Assembly (NCBI GenBank): GCA_910575445.1
Contig: CAJTFW010000017.1
Coordinates: 1-32,849, forward strand
DNA length: 32,849 nucleotides
Reading direction: 5' to 3'
From: Lachnospiraceae bacterium
Lineage (GTDB): Bacteria > Bacillota > Clostridia > Lachnospirales > Lachnospiraceae
In this document: in pieces, positions 20,121 to 28,930 of the stretch
Position numbering within the stretch: the stretch's first letter is position 1
How the letters are laid out: each line of letters begins with the position of its first letter
Translations under genes and position numbers: made by a program
The notes under the pieces: generated by a model
What the model was told of the DNA's origin: nothing
The model's database searches: none
What the model saw: the letters and a program-made list of their open reading frames with translations, nothing else

Positions 20121-20957
20121 TTACTCGATATAATTCATGGGATTTACCGCTTCTCCATCTTTTAATACCTGAAAATAGAGATTGCTTCCTTCTAGTGTAT
20201 AATATTTTGTCGGTTCGCTGACATATCCTAGAAGTGTTCCACTCTCTATGGTATCTCCTTCTTGTACAGATACTTCTTTTAGCTGTCCATAGACTGCTTC
20301 GTATCCGTCCCCAAGCTCCATGGTAAGTGTTGTTCCTGTCTCTTCATTGACCGTAATCTGGCTTACTTTTCCTTTGGCTGCACTGATAACTTCGCTGCCT
20401 ACAGGTGCGCTGATCACAATCGCCGGATGATATTTATACTGATTCAGTGTGGAAAAATAAATGCTTTTATCCATACTGTAATTCAGAATCACATCACCGT
20501 CCACTGGCCACAAAAGATGGCTGTCGCCGGAGAAGGCTAAGCGGTCTGTCTGTACCTGGTCTCCAGATGTCTCTACAGAGCTATCTTCTTCCTCTGTCTC
20601 TTCTTCTTTGGTTTCTTCTGCCGTATCTTCTACGGGCTCCTCTGCAGGCGGCTCTTCTTTTTCTTCCTCCGCCTGTGCAAGTTCTGCTTCACCTATCTTA
20701 TAGATGTCCTCTTCGGTTTCAATTTTTGCCTGATTTGCTTCTTTGTCTTCGGTATCTGCCTGAGCAATTGTGCCCTCTGAATTTGCTGCTTCTCTCTCTG
20801 GTTCTTGTTGTGCTTCCCTCTGGGTACTCTCTTGTGGAACTGATGGTTGCAGTTCGCTTTGGAGACCCTTTCGGTACTGATACACTCCAAATATTCCAGA
20901 AACAGAAAGCATGCAAAGGCACAGTGCAATCAGAAATCCTTTTTGATTCCTACGCAT
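20121..20957 (-). CDS. spoIIQ: SpoIIQ-like LytM/M23 domain sporulation protein
   Basis: This 278-residue protein has one N-terminal membrane helix (about residues 7-25), a long acidic linker (about 35-140, rich in Glu) and a C-terminal LytM/M23 domain (about 150-278). Just downstream of spoIID, it fits SpoIIQ, which in the forespore membrane pairs with SpoIIIAH across the septum during engulfment. The M23 metal residues are mostly lost. His177 remains in KYHPAIVIS, but the Asp of HxGxD is Val181, the His of 'YGHL' is Gln225 (YGQL) and the last HxH His is Tyr261 (LYFQV). It is therefore a structural rather than a hydrolytic protein. GAGGTGAT precedes the ATG. Confidence 0.82.
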   Translation of the reverse strand: MRRNQKGFLIALCLCMLSVSGIFGVYQYRKGLQSELQPSVPQESTQREAQQEPEREAANSEGTIAQADTEDKEANQAKIETEEDIYKIGEAELAQAEEEKEEPPAEEPVEDTAEETKEEETEEEDSSVETSGDQVQTDRLAFSGDSHLLWPVDGDVILNYSMDKSIYFSTLNQYKYHPAIVISAPVGSEVISAAKGKVSQITVNEETGTTLTMELGDGYEAVYGQLKEVSVQEGDTIESGTLLGYVSEPTKYYTLEGSNLYFQVLKDGEAVNPMNYIE

Positions 20958-20988
20958 AACATCACCTCTGGTCCTTATTTTTACCAGA

Positions 20989-21798
20989 TTAGGAAATAGT
21001 TATACACGCTGCACCCTGATAGAATTCCTGAATAACATCTTCTAATTCCATACCTTCTTGTATCATCCAGTCTGCGGTATACAGACTGATGCCAAAGCCA
21101 TGGCCGTTTCCTTTAACGGTGATACGAATATTATGTTCTGTAGCTTCTATATAAAAACAGCTGGAGCTTAGATGTAATAGGGAGCGAAATTTCTCCCCTG
21201 GCCATTCTTTGTCCGCGCATCTTACATTTGTCACATAATCTGCATGGTCTCTCACGAAATCCAGCTGTTCTATATCAATCTTAGCACCTATTGCCTCACA
21301 GAGTTCTTCTTCTGTAAGATAGAGAACTTGCAGATAAGCACTTGCCTCCACATCTTTGGGACAAACAACAGAGGTTACATAGGAAAAATCCTCTCCTAAA
21401 AGAGTTCCGTCCCGTGTAACCCCTGCGCTAACTGCATGATAGGGCAATTCTTTGTATTCCTCTTCTATCGTAATTACCTTGCCCACCGTATTTTGCACTG
21501 CCTGATATACTCTGTCATAGTTCTCTTTATAGAATTCCGGCGATATTTCTTTTATTTCTATGGTCTCTTTGGAGCGATAATATTCACTCCGATACAATAT
21601 TGCCAAAAGTTCCAGTGTACCATCCTGCATCCAGGATGTATTTTCCTGCATCAACTGATAGAGTACCTGATACTCTAACTCTGGCAGTATCTCTTCCTTA
21701 TGAATCCCCTGTTTTCCATTGAGCAGAAGTGTTATGGTATAAGGAAGAAACAATATTAAAAAACCGAGTGCTATCATATTTTTCAACCATCTCTTCAT
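20989..21798 (-). CDS. spoIID: Stage II sporulation protein D
   Basis: This 269-residue protein has an N-terminal membrane anchor (about residues 8-26) and a SpoIID domain. LPYHAVSAGVTRDG (for the usual 'PYHP..AGGxT') and the C-terminal GNGHGFGISLYTADWM (for 'GHGVGMSQyGA') are recognisable. SpoIID is the lytic transglycosylase that strips glycan during engulfment, in a complex with SpoIIM and SpoIIP. The sequence is shorter and more diverged than the B. subtilis protein. AGGAGGG before the ATG is strong. It is cotranscribed with spoIIQ 31 bp downstream; a mother-cell sigma-E promoter is expected in the 52-bp gap upstream but I cannot identify one by eye. Confidence 0.88.
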   Translation of the reverse strand: MKRWLKNMIALGFLILFLPYTITLLLNGKQGIHKEEILPELEYQVLYQLMQENTSWMQDGTLELLAILYRSEYYRSKETIEIKEISPEFYKENYDRVYQAVQNTVGKVITIEEEYKELPYHAVSAGVTRDGTLLGEDFSYVTSVVCPKDVEASAYLQVLYLTEEELCEAIGAKIDIEQLDFVRDHADYVTNVRCADKEWPGEKFRSLLHLSSSCFYIEATEHNIRITVKGNGHGFGISLYTADWMIQEGMELEDVIQEFYQGAACITIS

Positions 21799-21850
21799 AG
21801 GAAGCCCTCCTATTAGTCTATGAAAGAGAGAAAAAAAATATGACCATCAT

Positions 21851-22633
21851 CTATCCAAGCGCTACATCAAGTGCCAACATCACTGTAAAACCAGCGGCAA
21901 AGGACAAGACTCCCAGATTGGAATGTTCGCCAGCGGACATCTCTGGAATCAGTTCTTCTACCACAACATAGAGCATAGCTCCTGCTGCAAAGCTTAACAG
22001 ATATGGTAAAAATGGCACTATAAAACCAGCGGCTAGGATAGTAAGTACAGCGGCCATTGGCTCTACCATCCCTGAGAGGACACCATACAGAAAAGCTCTG
22101 GATTTTTTTATCCCTTCTGCCCGAAGCGGCATGGAGATAATCGCGCCTTCTGGAAAATTTTGTATTGCGATTCCCAGTGCAAGCGCCATAGCTCCTGCTA
22201 TTGTAATCATCTCATCCCCTGCAAGAAAGCCAGCAAAGACCACACCGACTGCCATACCTTCTGGGATATTGTGCAGCGTTACGGCAAATACCAACATAGT
22301 TGTTCTCTTAAGTGCTGATTTGGGCCCTTCTGGTCTCTCACTGTCTCTGTGAAGGTGTGGCACGATATGGTCTAAAAGCAATAAAAACAGATTTCCAATC
22401 CAAAAACCTATCACTGCCGGCAAAAATGCCCATGCTCCCATCGCACTAGCTTCCTCGATAGCCGGAAGCAGAAGGCTCCAGATAGAAGCAGCCACCATCA
22501 CACCAGCTGCAAAACCGGTCAAAGTCCTCTGTACCATCTGGCTAAGTGCCGATTTCATAAAAAATACACAGGCTGCTCCTAACGTTGTCCCGGCAAAAGG
22601 AATCAAAACTCCTTGTATCACTTCTATTTGCAC
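21851..22633 (-). CDS. ZIP family metal transporter (ZupT-like)
   Basis: This 260-residue protein has about eight membrane helices. The metal-binding motif HNIPEGMAVGV sits in helix 4 and NFPEGAIISMP in helix 5, as in ZupT/GufA-type importers. A short His-containing loop (DHIVPHLHRDSERPEGP) lies between helices 3 and 4. It should move zinc, iron or manganese across the plasma membrane. The start is GTG at 22633, chosen because GGAGGG lies seven bases upstream; the longer frame has none. Single gene, same strand as glgP, separated from it by a strong terminator. Confidence 0.92.
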   Translation of the reverse strand: MQIEVIQGVLIPFAGTTLGAACVFFMKSALSQMVQRTLTGFAAGVMVAASIWSLLLPAIEEASAMGAWAFLPAVIGFWIGNLFLLLLDHIVPHLHRDSERPEGPKSALKRTTMLVFAVTLHNIPEGMAVGVVFAGFLAGDEMITIAGAMALALGIAIQNFPEGAIISMPLRAEGIKKSRAFLYGVLSGMVEPMAAVLTILAAGFIVPFLPYLLSFAAGAMLYVVVEELIPEMSAGEHSNLGVLSFAAGFTVMLALDVALG

Positions 22634-22744
22634 AATTTTCCCTCCACTAACTATAAATTCTCTGTCAACAGAGCATACAAGATTATGCATATATATGCAA
22701 GCCCCGGTGCCTAGATAGGATAGTGTCTGTACTCTTTTAAAGCG

Positions 22745-22787
22745 AAAAAAGGACCATGACTTTTAGAAAGTCATAGTCCCTTTTTTT
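22745..22787 (-). terminator. Rho-independent terminator of glgP
   Basis: On the minus strand GGACTATGACTT and AAGTCATGGTCC form a 12-bp stem (one wobble) around a short loop, flanked by A-rich and T-rich runs on both sides, so it can act in both directions. It lies just after the glgP stop. Confidence 0.9.
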
Positions 22788-22805
22788 ATTAAAGAACATA
22801 TATTC

Positions 22806-25271
22806 TTAGCTTTCTGGAATTGTTACAGATACTTTATCGAGCTTCCAAATCTCATCCACATACTCCTGAATGGTACGGTCAGAGGTGAATTTGCCGGAGC
22901 AAGCGACGTTGAGAATCGCACTTCTTGCCCAGTTCTTCTCATCTCTGTAAGCTGCTTCCACGCGTTTTTGCGCCTCTGCATAAGCCCGGAAATCTTTTAA
23001 GATAAAATATGGGTCTGGTCTGTTGTAGCCACCGTCAATCAGCAGAGAATTGTACAGCTCACGGAATCTCTCCGGCTCATTTGGTGAATAAACGCCATTA
23101 ATCAGCTGCATCAATACCTGACGGATATCCTGGTCGGTGTTAAAGAGCTGTGATGGGTCATAGCCACCTTTTTTCTCAAGCTCAATCACTTCATCAGAGC
23201 TCATACCAAAGATAAATGCATTTTCTGCACCAACTTCTTCTACAATCTCCACATTAGCGCCGTCCATGGTGCCAATAGTCAGTGCACCATTTAACATAAA
23301 TTTCATATTGCCAGTACCAGAAGCTTCTTTAGAAGCAGTAGAAATCTGCTCAGATACATCTGCTGCTGCAAAAATCCACTCTGCATTGGATACGCGGTAA
23401 TCTTCGATAAATACGACTTTTAGCTTGCCATTTATGGACTCGTCGTTATTGACAATATCAGCTACAGAGTTAATCAGCTTAATCGTAAGTTTTGCTCTCA
23501 TATAGCCTGCTGCTGCTTTGGCACCAAAGATAAAGGTTCTTGGATAGAATTCCATCTCAGGATGCTCTTTAATCTGGTTGTAGAGATACATTACATGAAG
23601 GATATTTAGTAACTGTCTCTTGTATTCATGCAGACGTTTTACCTGTACATCGAAAATCGACCGTGGGTCGACATCCACGCCGTTGTGCTCTTTGATATAT
23701 TTTGCCAGACGCATTTTGTTCTGGTACTTGATATTCATAAATTCGCACTGTGCTTTCTCGTCGTCTGCGTAGACTGCTAGGCCTTTCATCTTGGAGAGGT
23801 CGGTAATCCACTCGTCTCCAATATGCTCTGTCACCCATTTTGCCAAAAGTGGGTTGCCATGTAACAAGAAACGTCTCTGTGTGATACCATTGGTCTTGTT
23901 GTTGAACTTCTGTGGCATCATCTGATAGAAATCTTTTAATTCCTGATTCTTTAGAATCTCGGTATGAAGTCTTGCCACACCATTGACCGAATATCCTGCT
24001 GCGATAGCCAGATGTGCCATCTTTACCTGACCATCCATAATAATCGCCATCTTCTTGACTTTATCGTAGTCATTTGGATATTTTTTCTGAATCTCTAATA
24101 CAAATCTGCGATTGATCTCTTCTACAATCTGATAGATGCGCGGAAGCAGCCTCGAGAAGAGCTCAATTGGCCATTTCTCCAATGCCTCGGACATAATGGT
24201 ATGGTTTGTATAGGCACAGGTCTTGGTGGTTACATCCCATGCTTCATCCCAGGTCAGACCTTCTTCATCCATCAGCACACGCATAAGCTCTGCTACTGCC
24301 ACTGTTGGATGAGTATCGTTAAGCTGGAAGGTCGCTTTCTCATAGAACTTGCGTATATCATCATGAGAACGCATATATCTTGCAACGGCTGCCTGCACAC
24401 TTGCAGATACGAAGAAATACTGCTGTTTTAAGCGAAGCTCTTTGCCAGCCATATGATTGTCATTCGGATAGAGCACCTCTACTAAGTTACGAGCCAAGTT
24501 CTCCTGCTCTACTGCCTTGTTGTACTCGCCCTTGTCAAAGTGGTCAAGCTCAAAGGAGTTAATAGCCTCTGCATCCCAGATTCTAAGCGTATTGATAACA
24601 TTGTTGCCATAGCCAACTACTGGAAGGTCTACCGGTACTGCAAGTACCGACTGATACCCTTCTTGGATAAACTGATTCTTGCCATCTTTATTTTCAATTC
24701 TGACATAGCCGCCAAATTTTACCGTCTTTGCATATTCTGGACGGCGAAGCTCGAACGGATTGCCGTTCTTAAGCCACATATCTGGCACTTCTACCTGATA
24801 GCCTTTTTCGATTTTCTGTTTAAACATACCATAACGGTAGCGGATACCACAACCATATGCAGCATAGCCAAGGGTTGCCAAAGAATCCAAGAAACATGCA
24901 GCCAGACGGCCTAAGCCTCCATTACCAAGTGCTGCGTCCGGCTCCTGGTCCTCGATAACATTTAAGTCAAGACCAATCTCCTCTAGCGCTTCTTTCACTT
25001 CATCATAGAACGTAAGGTTAATCAAATTGTTACCCAGAGCACGACCCATCAAAAACTCCATGGACATATAGTAGACAATCTTGGGGTCTTTTTTATCATA
25101 TTCTCTCTGCGTGGCAATCCACGCATCCATAATCGCATCTTTTACTGCATATCCAACTGCCTGAAAAATCTGCTGCTGGCTTGCCTCCTCAATCTCCCGA
25201 CGAAACAGTGTACGTACATTGTACTTTACACTTCTAATGAAAAAATCTTTGTTAAATTCTCGCTTGGCCAT
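22806..25271 (-). CDS. glgP: Glycogen/alpha-glucan phosphorylase
   Basis: This 821-residue enzyme of full family length breaks alpha-1,4 glucan chains with phosphate to glucose-1-phosphate. DAALGNGGLGRLAACFLDSLATL is the N-terminal signature. NDTHPTVAVAELMR and the HEYKRQLLN segment follow. The pyridoxal-phosphate lysine is Lys657 in EASGTGNMKFMLNG. It is cytoplasmic. AAAGGAGG lies before the ATG. It is 13 bp after ileS on the same strand, so the T-box-controlled ileS transcript may continue into glgP, an unusual coupling. No other glycogen genes are in the window. Confidence 0.97.
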   Translation of the reverse strand: MAKREFNKDFFIRSVKYNVRTLFRREIEEASQQQIFQAVGYAVKDAIMDAWIATQREYDKKDPKIVYYMSMEFLMGRALGNNLINLTFYDEVKEALEEIGLDLNVIEDQEPDAALGNGGLGRLAACFLDSLATLGYAAYGCGIRYRYGMFKQKIEKGYQVEVPDMWLKNGNPFELRRPEYAKTVKFGGYVRIENKDGKNQFIQEGYQSVLAVPVDLPVVGYGNNVINTLRIWDAEAINSFELDHFDKGEYNKAVEQENLARNLVEVLYPNDNHMAGKELRLKQQYFFVSASVQAAVARYMRSHDDIRKFYEKATFQLNDTHPTVAVAELMRVLMDEEGLTWDEAWDVTTKTCAYTNHTIMSEALEKWPIELFSRLLPRIYQIVEEINRRFVLEIQKKYPNDYDKVKKMAIIMDGQVKMAHLAIAAGYSVNGVARLHTEILKNQELKDFYQMMPQKFNNKTNGITQRRFLLHGNPLLAKWVTEHIGDEWITDLSKMKGLAVYADDEKAQCEFMNIKYQNKMRLAKYIKEHNGVDVDPRSIFDVQVKRLHEYKRQLLNILHVMYLYNQIKEHPEMEFYPRTFIFGAKAAAGYMRAKLTIKLINSVADIVNNDESINGKLKVVFIEDYRVSNAEWIFAAADVSEQISTASKEASGTGNMKFMLNGALTIGTMDGANVEIVEEVGAENAFIFGMSSDEVIELEKKGGYDPSQLFNTDQDIRQVLMQLINGVYSPNEPERFRELYNSLLIDGGYNRPDPYFILKDFRAYAEAQKRVEAAYRDEKNWARSAILNVACSGKFTSDRTIQEYVDEIWKLDKVSVTIPES

Positions 25272-25284
25272 CCTTTTCCTCCTT

Positions 25285-28200
25285 TTACTGCTTTTCTACA
25301 CCAAGTGTGACGGACTCACCGTTGATATTCCACTCTTTTACATATCCTTTGACAGTCTCAAACTGAATATCCGTCGCCATAACATCCCTTTGAATCTCCT
25401 CATGATAGCGCTTCATATAGTCTGCAATCCGGTCATTGCCACTACTATATACATAAATTCGGTCCATCACCTCAAATCCGGCTTCTTTACGCATGGTCTG
25501 AATCTTGCTGATAATCTCGCGGACAAAGCCTTCTTCAATCAGACCTTCACTAAGATTTGTATCCAAAACCACAGTTCTATGGCTGTCCTCCTCCGTGACA
25601 TAGCCTTCCATCTGTGCCGTATCAATCAGAAGGTCTTCTCTTAATAATACCACGTTCTGCCCGTCAATGTCAAATGAGAGGCTTCCTTCCTTTGTCAGCT
25701 CTTCCATCGCTTTTCTTCCGTCAAGAGCTGACAGATGTGTCTTGATACCATTGAGAAGTTTGCCATATTTAGGACCTACCGTCTTTAGTTGTGGCTTAAA
25801 TGTATAGTTTGTAAAATCGCTTAAATCCTTTTTAAAGACAATCTCTTTTACGTTCAATTCTTCTTTGATAATTGTCGTATACCTATCAGAAAGTTCTATA
25901 TTGGAGCGTACGTACATCGTCTGAATTGGCTGGCGGTTCTTGATATTGGCAGTATTGCGCGCTGCACGACCCATCACGACAAGCTCTAAGATTTCTTCCA
26001 TAGCAGCTTCTAGCTCTTCCTCAATCATCTCCTGATGGACTTCTGGGAAATCACACAGATGCACGCTCTCTGGTGCCTCTTTATCGATGCTGCATACCAG
26101 ATTTCGGTAGATATCCTCTGTCATAAAGGGAATCATTGGCGCTGCTGCTTTTGCAATCGTTACCAGAGCTGTATAAAGCGTCATATAGGCATTGATCTTA
26201 TCCTGCTCCATCCCCTTTGCCCAGAAACGCTCACGGCTTCTTCTAACATACCAGTTACTCATCTCATCGACAAACTCCTGAAGCGCTCTTGCTGCTTCTG
26301 GAATCCGATAGTTTTCCAAATTCTTATCTACCTCACCCACAACGGTGTTGAGCTTGGAGAGAAGCCAGCGGTCCATAATCGACAGCGATGCATAGTCTAA
26401 TGTATATTTTGTTGCATCAAACTCGTCGATATTGGCATAAAGTACAAAGAATGCATAGGTGTTCCAAAGCGTCCCCATAAATTTGCGCTGTCCTTCTTGT
26501 ACTGCCTTTCCATGGAAACGATTCGGAAGCCACGGCGCACTGTTGATATAGAAATACCAGCGAATTGCATCCGCACCATACGTTGCTAATGCATCAAATG
26601 GGTCTACCGCATTGCCTTTGGATTTACTCATCTTCTGCCCATTCTCATCCTGTACATGGCCAAGCACAATTACATTTTCATAAGGAGCCTTGTTAAATAA
26701 TAAGGTAGACTCTGCCAAAAGCGAATAGAACCATCCACGCGTCTGGTCTACTGCCTCCGAGATAAACTGTGCCGGAAACTGTTCTTCGAACATTTGTTTG
26801 TTTTCAAATGGATAGTGATGTTGTGCAAATGGCATTGCTCCTGAGTCAAACCAACAGTCAATAACCTCTGGTACACGCTTCATAGTCCCCTGGCATTTGG
26901 GACAAGTACAGGTAATCTCATCCACATAAGGACGATGTAACTCTACGGTCAACGCTTCTTCTTTGCCGCTTCGCTCCTTTAGTTCTTCTCTTGAACCAAT
27001 ACTTTCCATATGTCCGCAGGATTCACACTCCCAGATATTCAGAGGGGTTCCCCAATAGCGGTTACGGCTGATGCCCCAGTCCTGAATATTCTCTAGCCAG
27101 TCGCCAAAACGCCCTTTTCCGATGCTTTCAGGAATCCAGTTAATGGTGTTATTGTTGCGAATCAAATCCTCGCGAACCGCAGTCATCTTGATAAACCAGG
27201 ATTCTCTTGCATAGTAGATAAGTGGTGTGTCGCATCTCCAGCAATGCGGATAGCTATGCTCAAACTTAGGCGCATCGTAGAGAAGTTCTCTTGCATCTAA
27301 ATCCTTTAAAATCTCAGGGTCTGCCTTCTTGACAAATAATCCGGCAAATGGCGTATCCTCTGTCATATTTCCCTTGCCATCCACTAACTGTACAAAAGGC
27401 AGGTCATATTTACGCCCTACATTTGCATCGTCTTCACCAAAAGCAGGTGCGATATGAACAACACCTGTACCATCCGTAAGCGTAACATAGGAATCACAGG
27501 TTACATAATATCCTTTTTTACGCTGCTTTTCTGCAACGGCAGCAGAGCAAGCAAACAGTGGCTCATACTCTTTATACTCTAACTCCTGTCCGGTATAACG
27601 CTCTAGCACCTCATAGGCTTTTACTTCTTCTGAGCCCAATCTTCCAAGCACTGTATCAAGCAGTGCCTCTGCCATATAGTAGACTTTTCCATCTGCTGCC
27701 TTTACTTTGGCATAACTCTCTACCGGATTGACGCAGAGCGCCACATTAGATGGCAGTGTCCAGGGAGTCGTCGTCCATGCCAGAATATAGGCATCCTCGT
27801 CTTTTACTTTAAAGCGCACAATCGCAGAGCGCTCTTTGACATCGCGATAGCCCTGTGCCACCTCATGGGAAGACAATGGCGTTCCACATCTTGGACAATA
27901 TGGCACAATCTTAAAGCCCTTATACAAAAGCCCTCTGTCCCAAATCGTCTTCAGTGCCCACCACTCCGACTCAATAAAATCATCATGATAGGTAACATAG
28001 GGGTCATCCATATCTGCCCAGAAGCCAACGGTTCCTGAGAAATCCTCCCACATACCTTTATATTTCCAGACACTTTCTTTACATTTGTCAATAAACGGTG
28101 CCAGACCATACTCCTCAATCTGCTCCTTGCCGTCTAATCCCAGAAGCTTCTCTACCTCTAACTCCACTGGAAGCCCATGGGTATCCCATCCAGCCTTTCT

Positions 28201-28440
28201 TGGCACCATATACCCTTTCATTGTGCGGTATCTTGGAATCATATCTTTGATAACGCGTGTCAATACATGTCCGATATGCGGCTTTCCATTTGCCGTAGGC
28301 GGACCATCATAAAAGGTATAGGTTGGGCCATTTTTGCGGCGTTCCATACTTTTTCTGAATGTATCATGTTCTTTCCAGAATTCTTCGACTTTCTTTTCGC
28401 GTTCCACGAAATTCATGTCCGTATTCACTTTGCTGTACAT
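25285..28440 (-). CDS. ileS: Isoleucyl-tRNA synthetase
   Basis: This 1051-residue class I synthetase carries HIGH at residues 55-58 (GKPHIGHVL) and KMSKS starting at Lys603 (GQKMSKSKGN). The editing (CP1) domain between them has WTTTPWTLPSN, and the C-terminal anticodon-binding region is complete. The length is that of the 'type 2' IleRS group (related to the eukaryotic and mupirocin-resistant forms), which typically lacks the C-terminal zinc finger; one Cys pair (CPRCG) lies in the insert region. AGGAGG fixes the start at 28440; the upstream frame is T-box leader. Expression is set by the isoleucine T-box at 28466-28716. Confidence 0.96.
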   Translation of the reverse strand: MYSKVNTDMNFVEREKKVEEFWKEHDTFRKSMERRKNGPTYTFYDGPPTANGKPHIGHVLTRVIKDMIPRYRTMKGYMVPRKAGWDTHGLPVELEVEKLLGLDGKEQIEEYGLAPFIDKCKESVWKYKGMWEDFSGTVGFWADMDDPYVTYHDDFIESEWWALKTIWDRGLLYKGFKIVPYCPRCGTPLSSHEVAQGYRDVKERSAIVRFKVKDEDAYILAWTTTPWTLPSNVALCVNPVESYAKVKAADGKVYYMAEALLDTVLGRLGSEEVKAYEVLERYTGQELEYKEYEPLFACSAAVAEKQRKKGYYVTCDSYVTLTDGTGVVHIAPAFGEDDANVGRKYDLPFVQLVDGKGNMTEDTPFAGLFVKKADPEILKDLDARELLYDAPKFEHSYPHCWRCDTPLIYYARESWFIKMTAVREDLIRNNNTINWIPESIGKGRFGDWLENIQDWGISRNRYWGTPLNIWECESCGHMESIGSREELKERSGKEEALTVELHRPYVDEITCTCPKCQGTMKRVPEVIDCWFDSGAMPFAQHHYPFENKQMFEEQFPAQFISEAVDQTRGWFYSLLAESTLLFNKAPYENVIVLGHVQDENGQKMSKSKGNAVDPFDALATYGADAIRWYFYINSAPWLPNRFHGKAVQEGQRKFMGTLWNTYAFFVLYANIDEFDATKYTLDYASLSIMDRWLLSKLNTVVGEVDKNLENYRIPEAARALQEFVDEMSNWYVRRSRERFWAKGMEQDKINAYMTLYTALVTIAKAAAPMIPFMTEDIYRNLVCSIDKEAPESVHLCDFPEVHQEMIEEELEAAMEEILELVVMGRAARNTANIKNRQPIQTMYVRSNIELSDRYTTIIKEELNVKEIVFKKDLSDFTNYTFKPQLKTVGPKYGKLLNGIKTHLSALDGRKAMEELTKEGSLSFDIDGQNVVLLREDLLIDTAQMEGYVTEEDSHRTVVLDTNLSEGLIEEGFVREIISKIQTMRKEAGFEVMDRIYVYSSGNDRIADYMKRYHEEIQRDVMATDIQFETVKGYVKEWNINGESVTLGVEKQ

Positions 28441-28465
28441 GCCTTTTAACCTCCTCATAAAATTT

Positions 28466-28497
28466 AAAAAAGCTCCGTCCTGTAACAGGACGAAGCC
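28466..28497 (-). terminator. T-box-controlled intrinsic terminator
   Basis: On the minus strand GCTTCGTCCTG and CAGGACGGAGC form an 11-bp stem (one wobble) around a 3-nt loop, followed by six Ts (28471-28466), 26 bp before the ileS start codon. Confidence 0.9.
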
Positions 28498-28716
28498 ATG
28501 ACCAGCTCGTATACAAACCACCTCTTACAACATACCAACATATGTGCTCCCGATAACGGAGGAAAACCGTCGGATGCCTACTTGCTTGTGCGTTCAGCCC
28601 GCAGCTCAGAAGTGATATTCGAAAACCCTGTACTCTTACCAGGCTCTCACCGTCCCTGGCTCGCTGACAATTTTCATGGATTCCTACTGTCTTCGTCGTA
28701 GCATTTATACATTAGC
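28466..28716 (-). promoter_or_regulatory. Isoleucine T-box riboswitch leader of ileS
   Basis: The roughly 250-nt leader contains a stem I region whose specifier reads ATC (Ile) at 28616-28614, inside GAATATCACT. A purine-rich linker follows, then an antiterminator segment with the tRNA-acceptor-pairing TGGT at 28520-28517, and finally the intrinsic terminator. The antiterminator lacks the textbook AGGGTGGNACCGCG and reads GAGGTGGTTTGTATACGAGC instead. Uncharged tRNA-Ile should stabilise the antiterminator and turn ileS on. The class follows from the specifier, the terminator and the downstream gene. Confidence 0.85.
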
Positions 28717-28745
28717 ATTATAAAATCACCCCCTTCACTTGTCAA
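28717..28745 (-). promoter_or_regulatory. Promoter of the ileS T-box leader
   Basis: On the minus strand TTGACA (28745-28740), a 17-bp spacer and TATAAT (28722-28717) match the sigma-A consensus fully. The spacer carries AAGGGGGTGA. Confidence 0.9.
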
Positions 28746-28930
28746 GGATTTTGGGGGAAATAGATAGTATAACTTTACGCTCACCAGTCCTAAAGTTTCT
28801 GAAGATTTTCATCGGAGCCTTGCGTCACTTTTGCAAATCATCTATAATATTACCAGTAGCTTCCGAAAAAACAGCTATTAGAATCAAAAATATATACTGT
28901 AAGTATCAAACATAGAATAGAGGTATTTAT

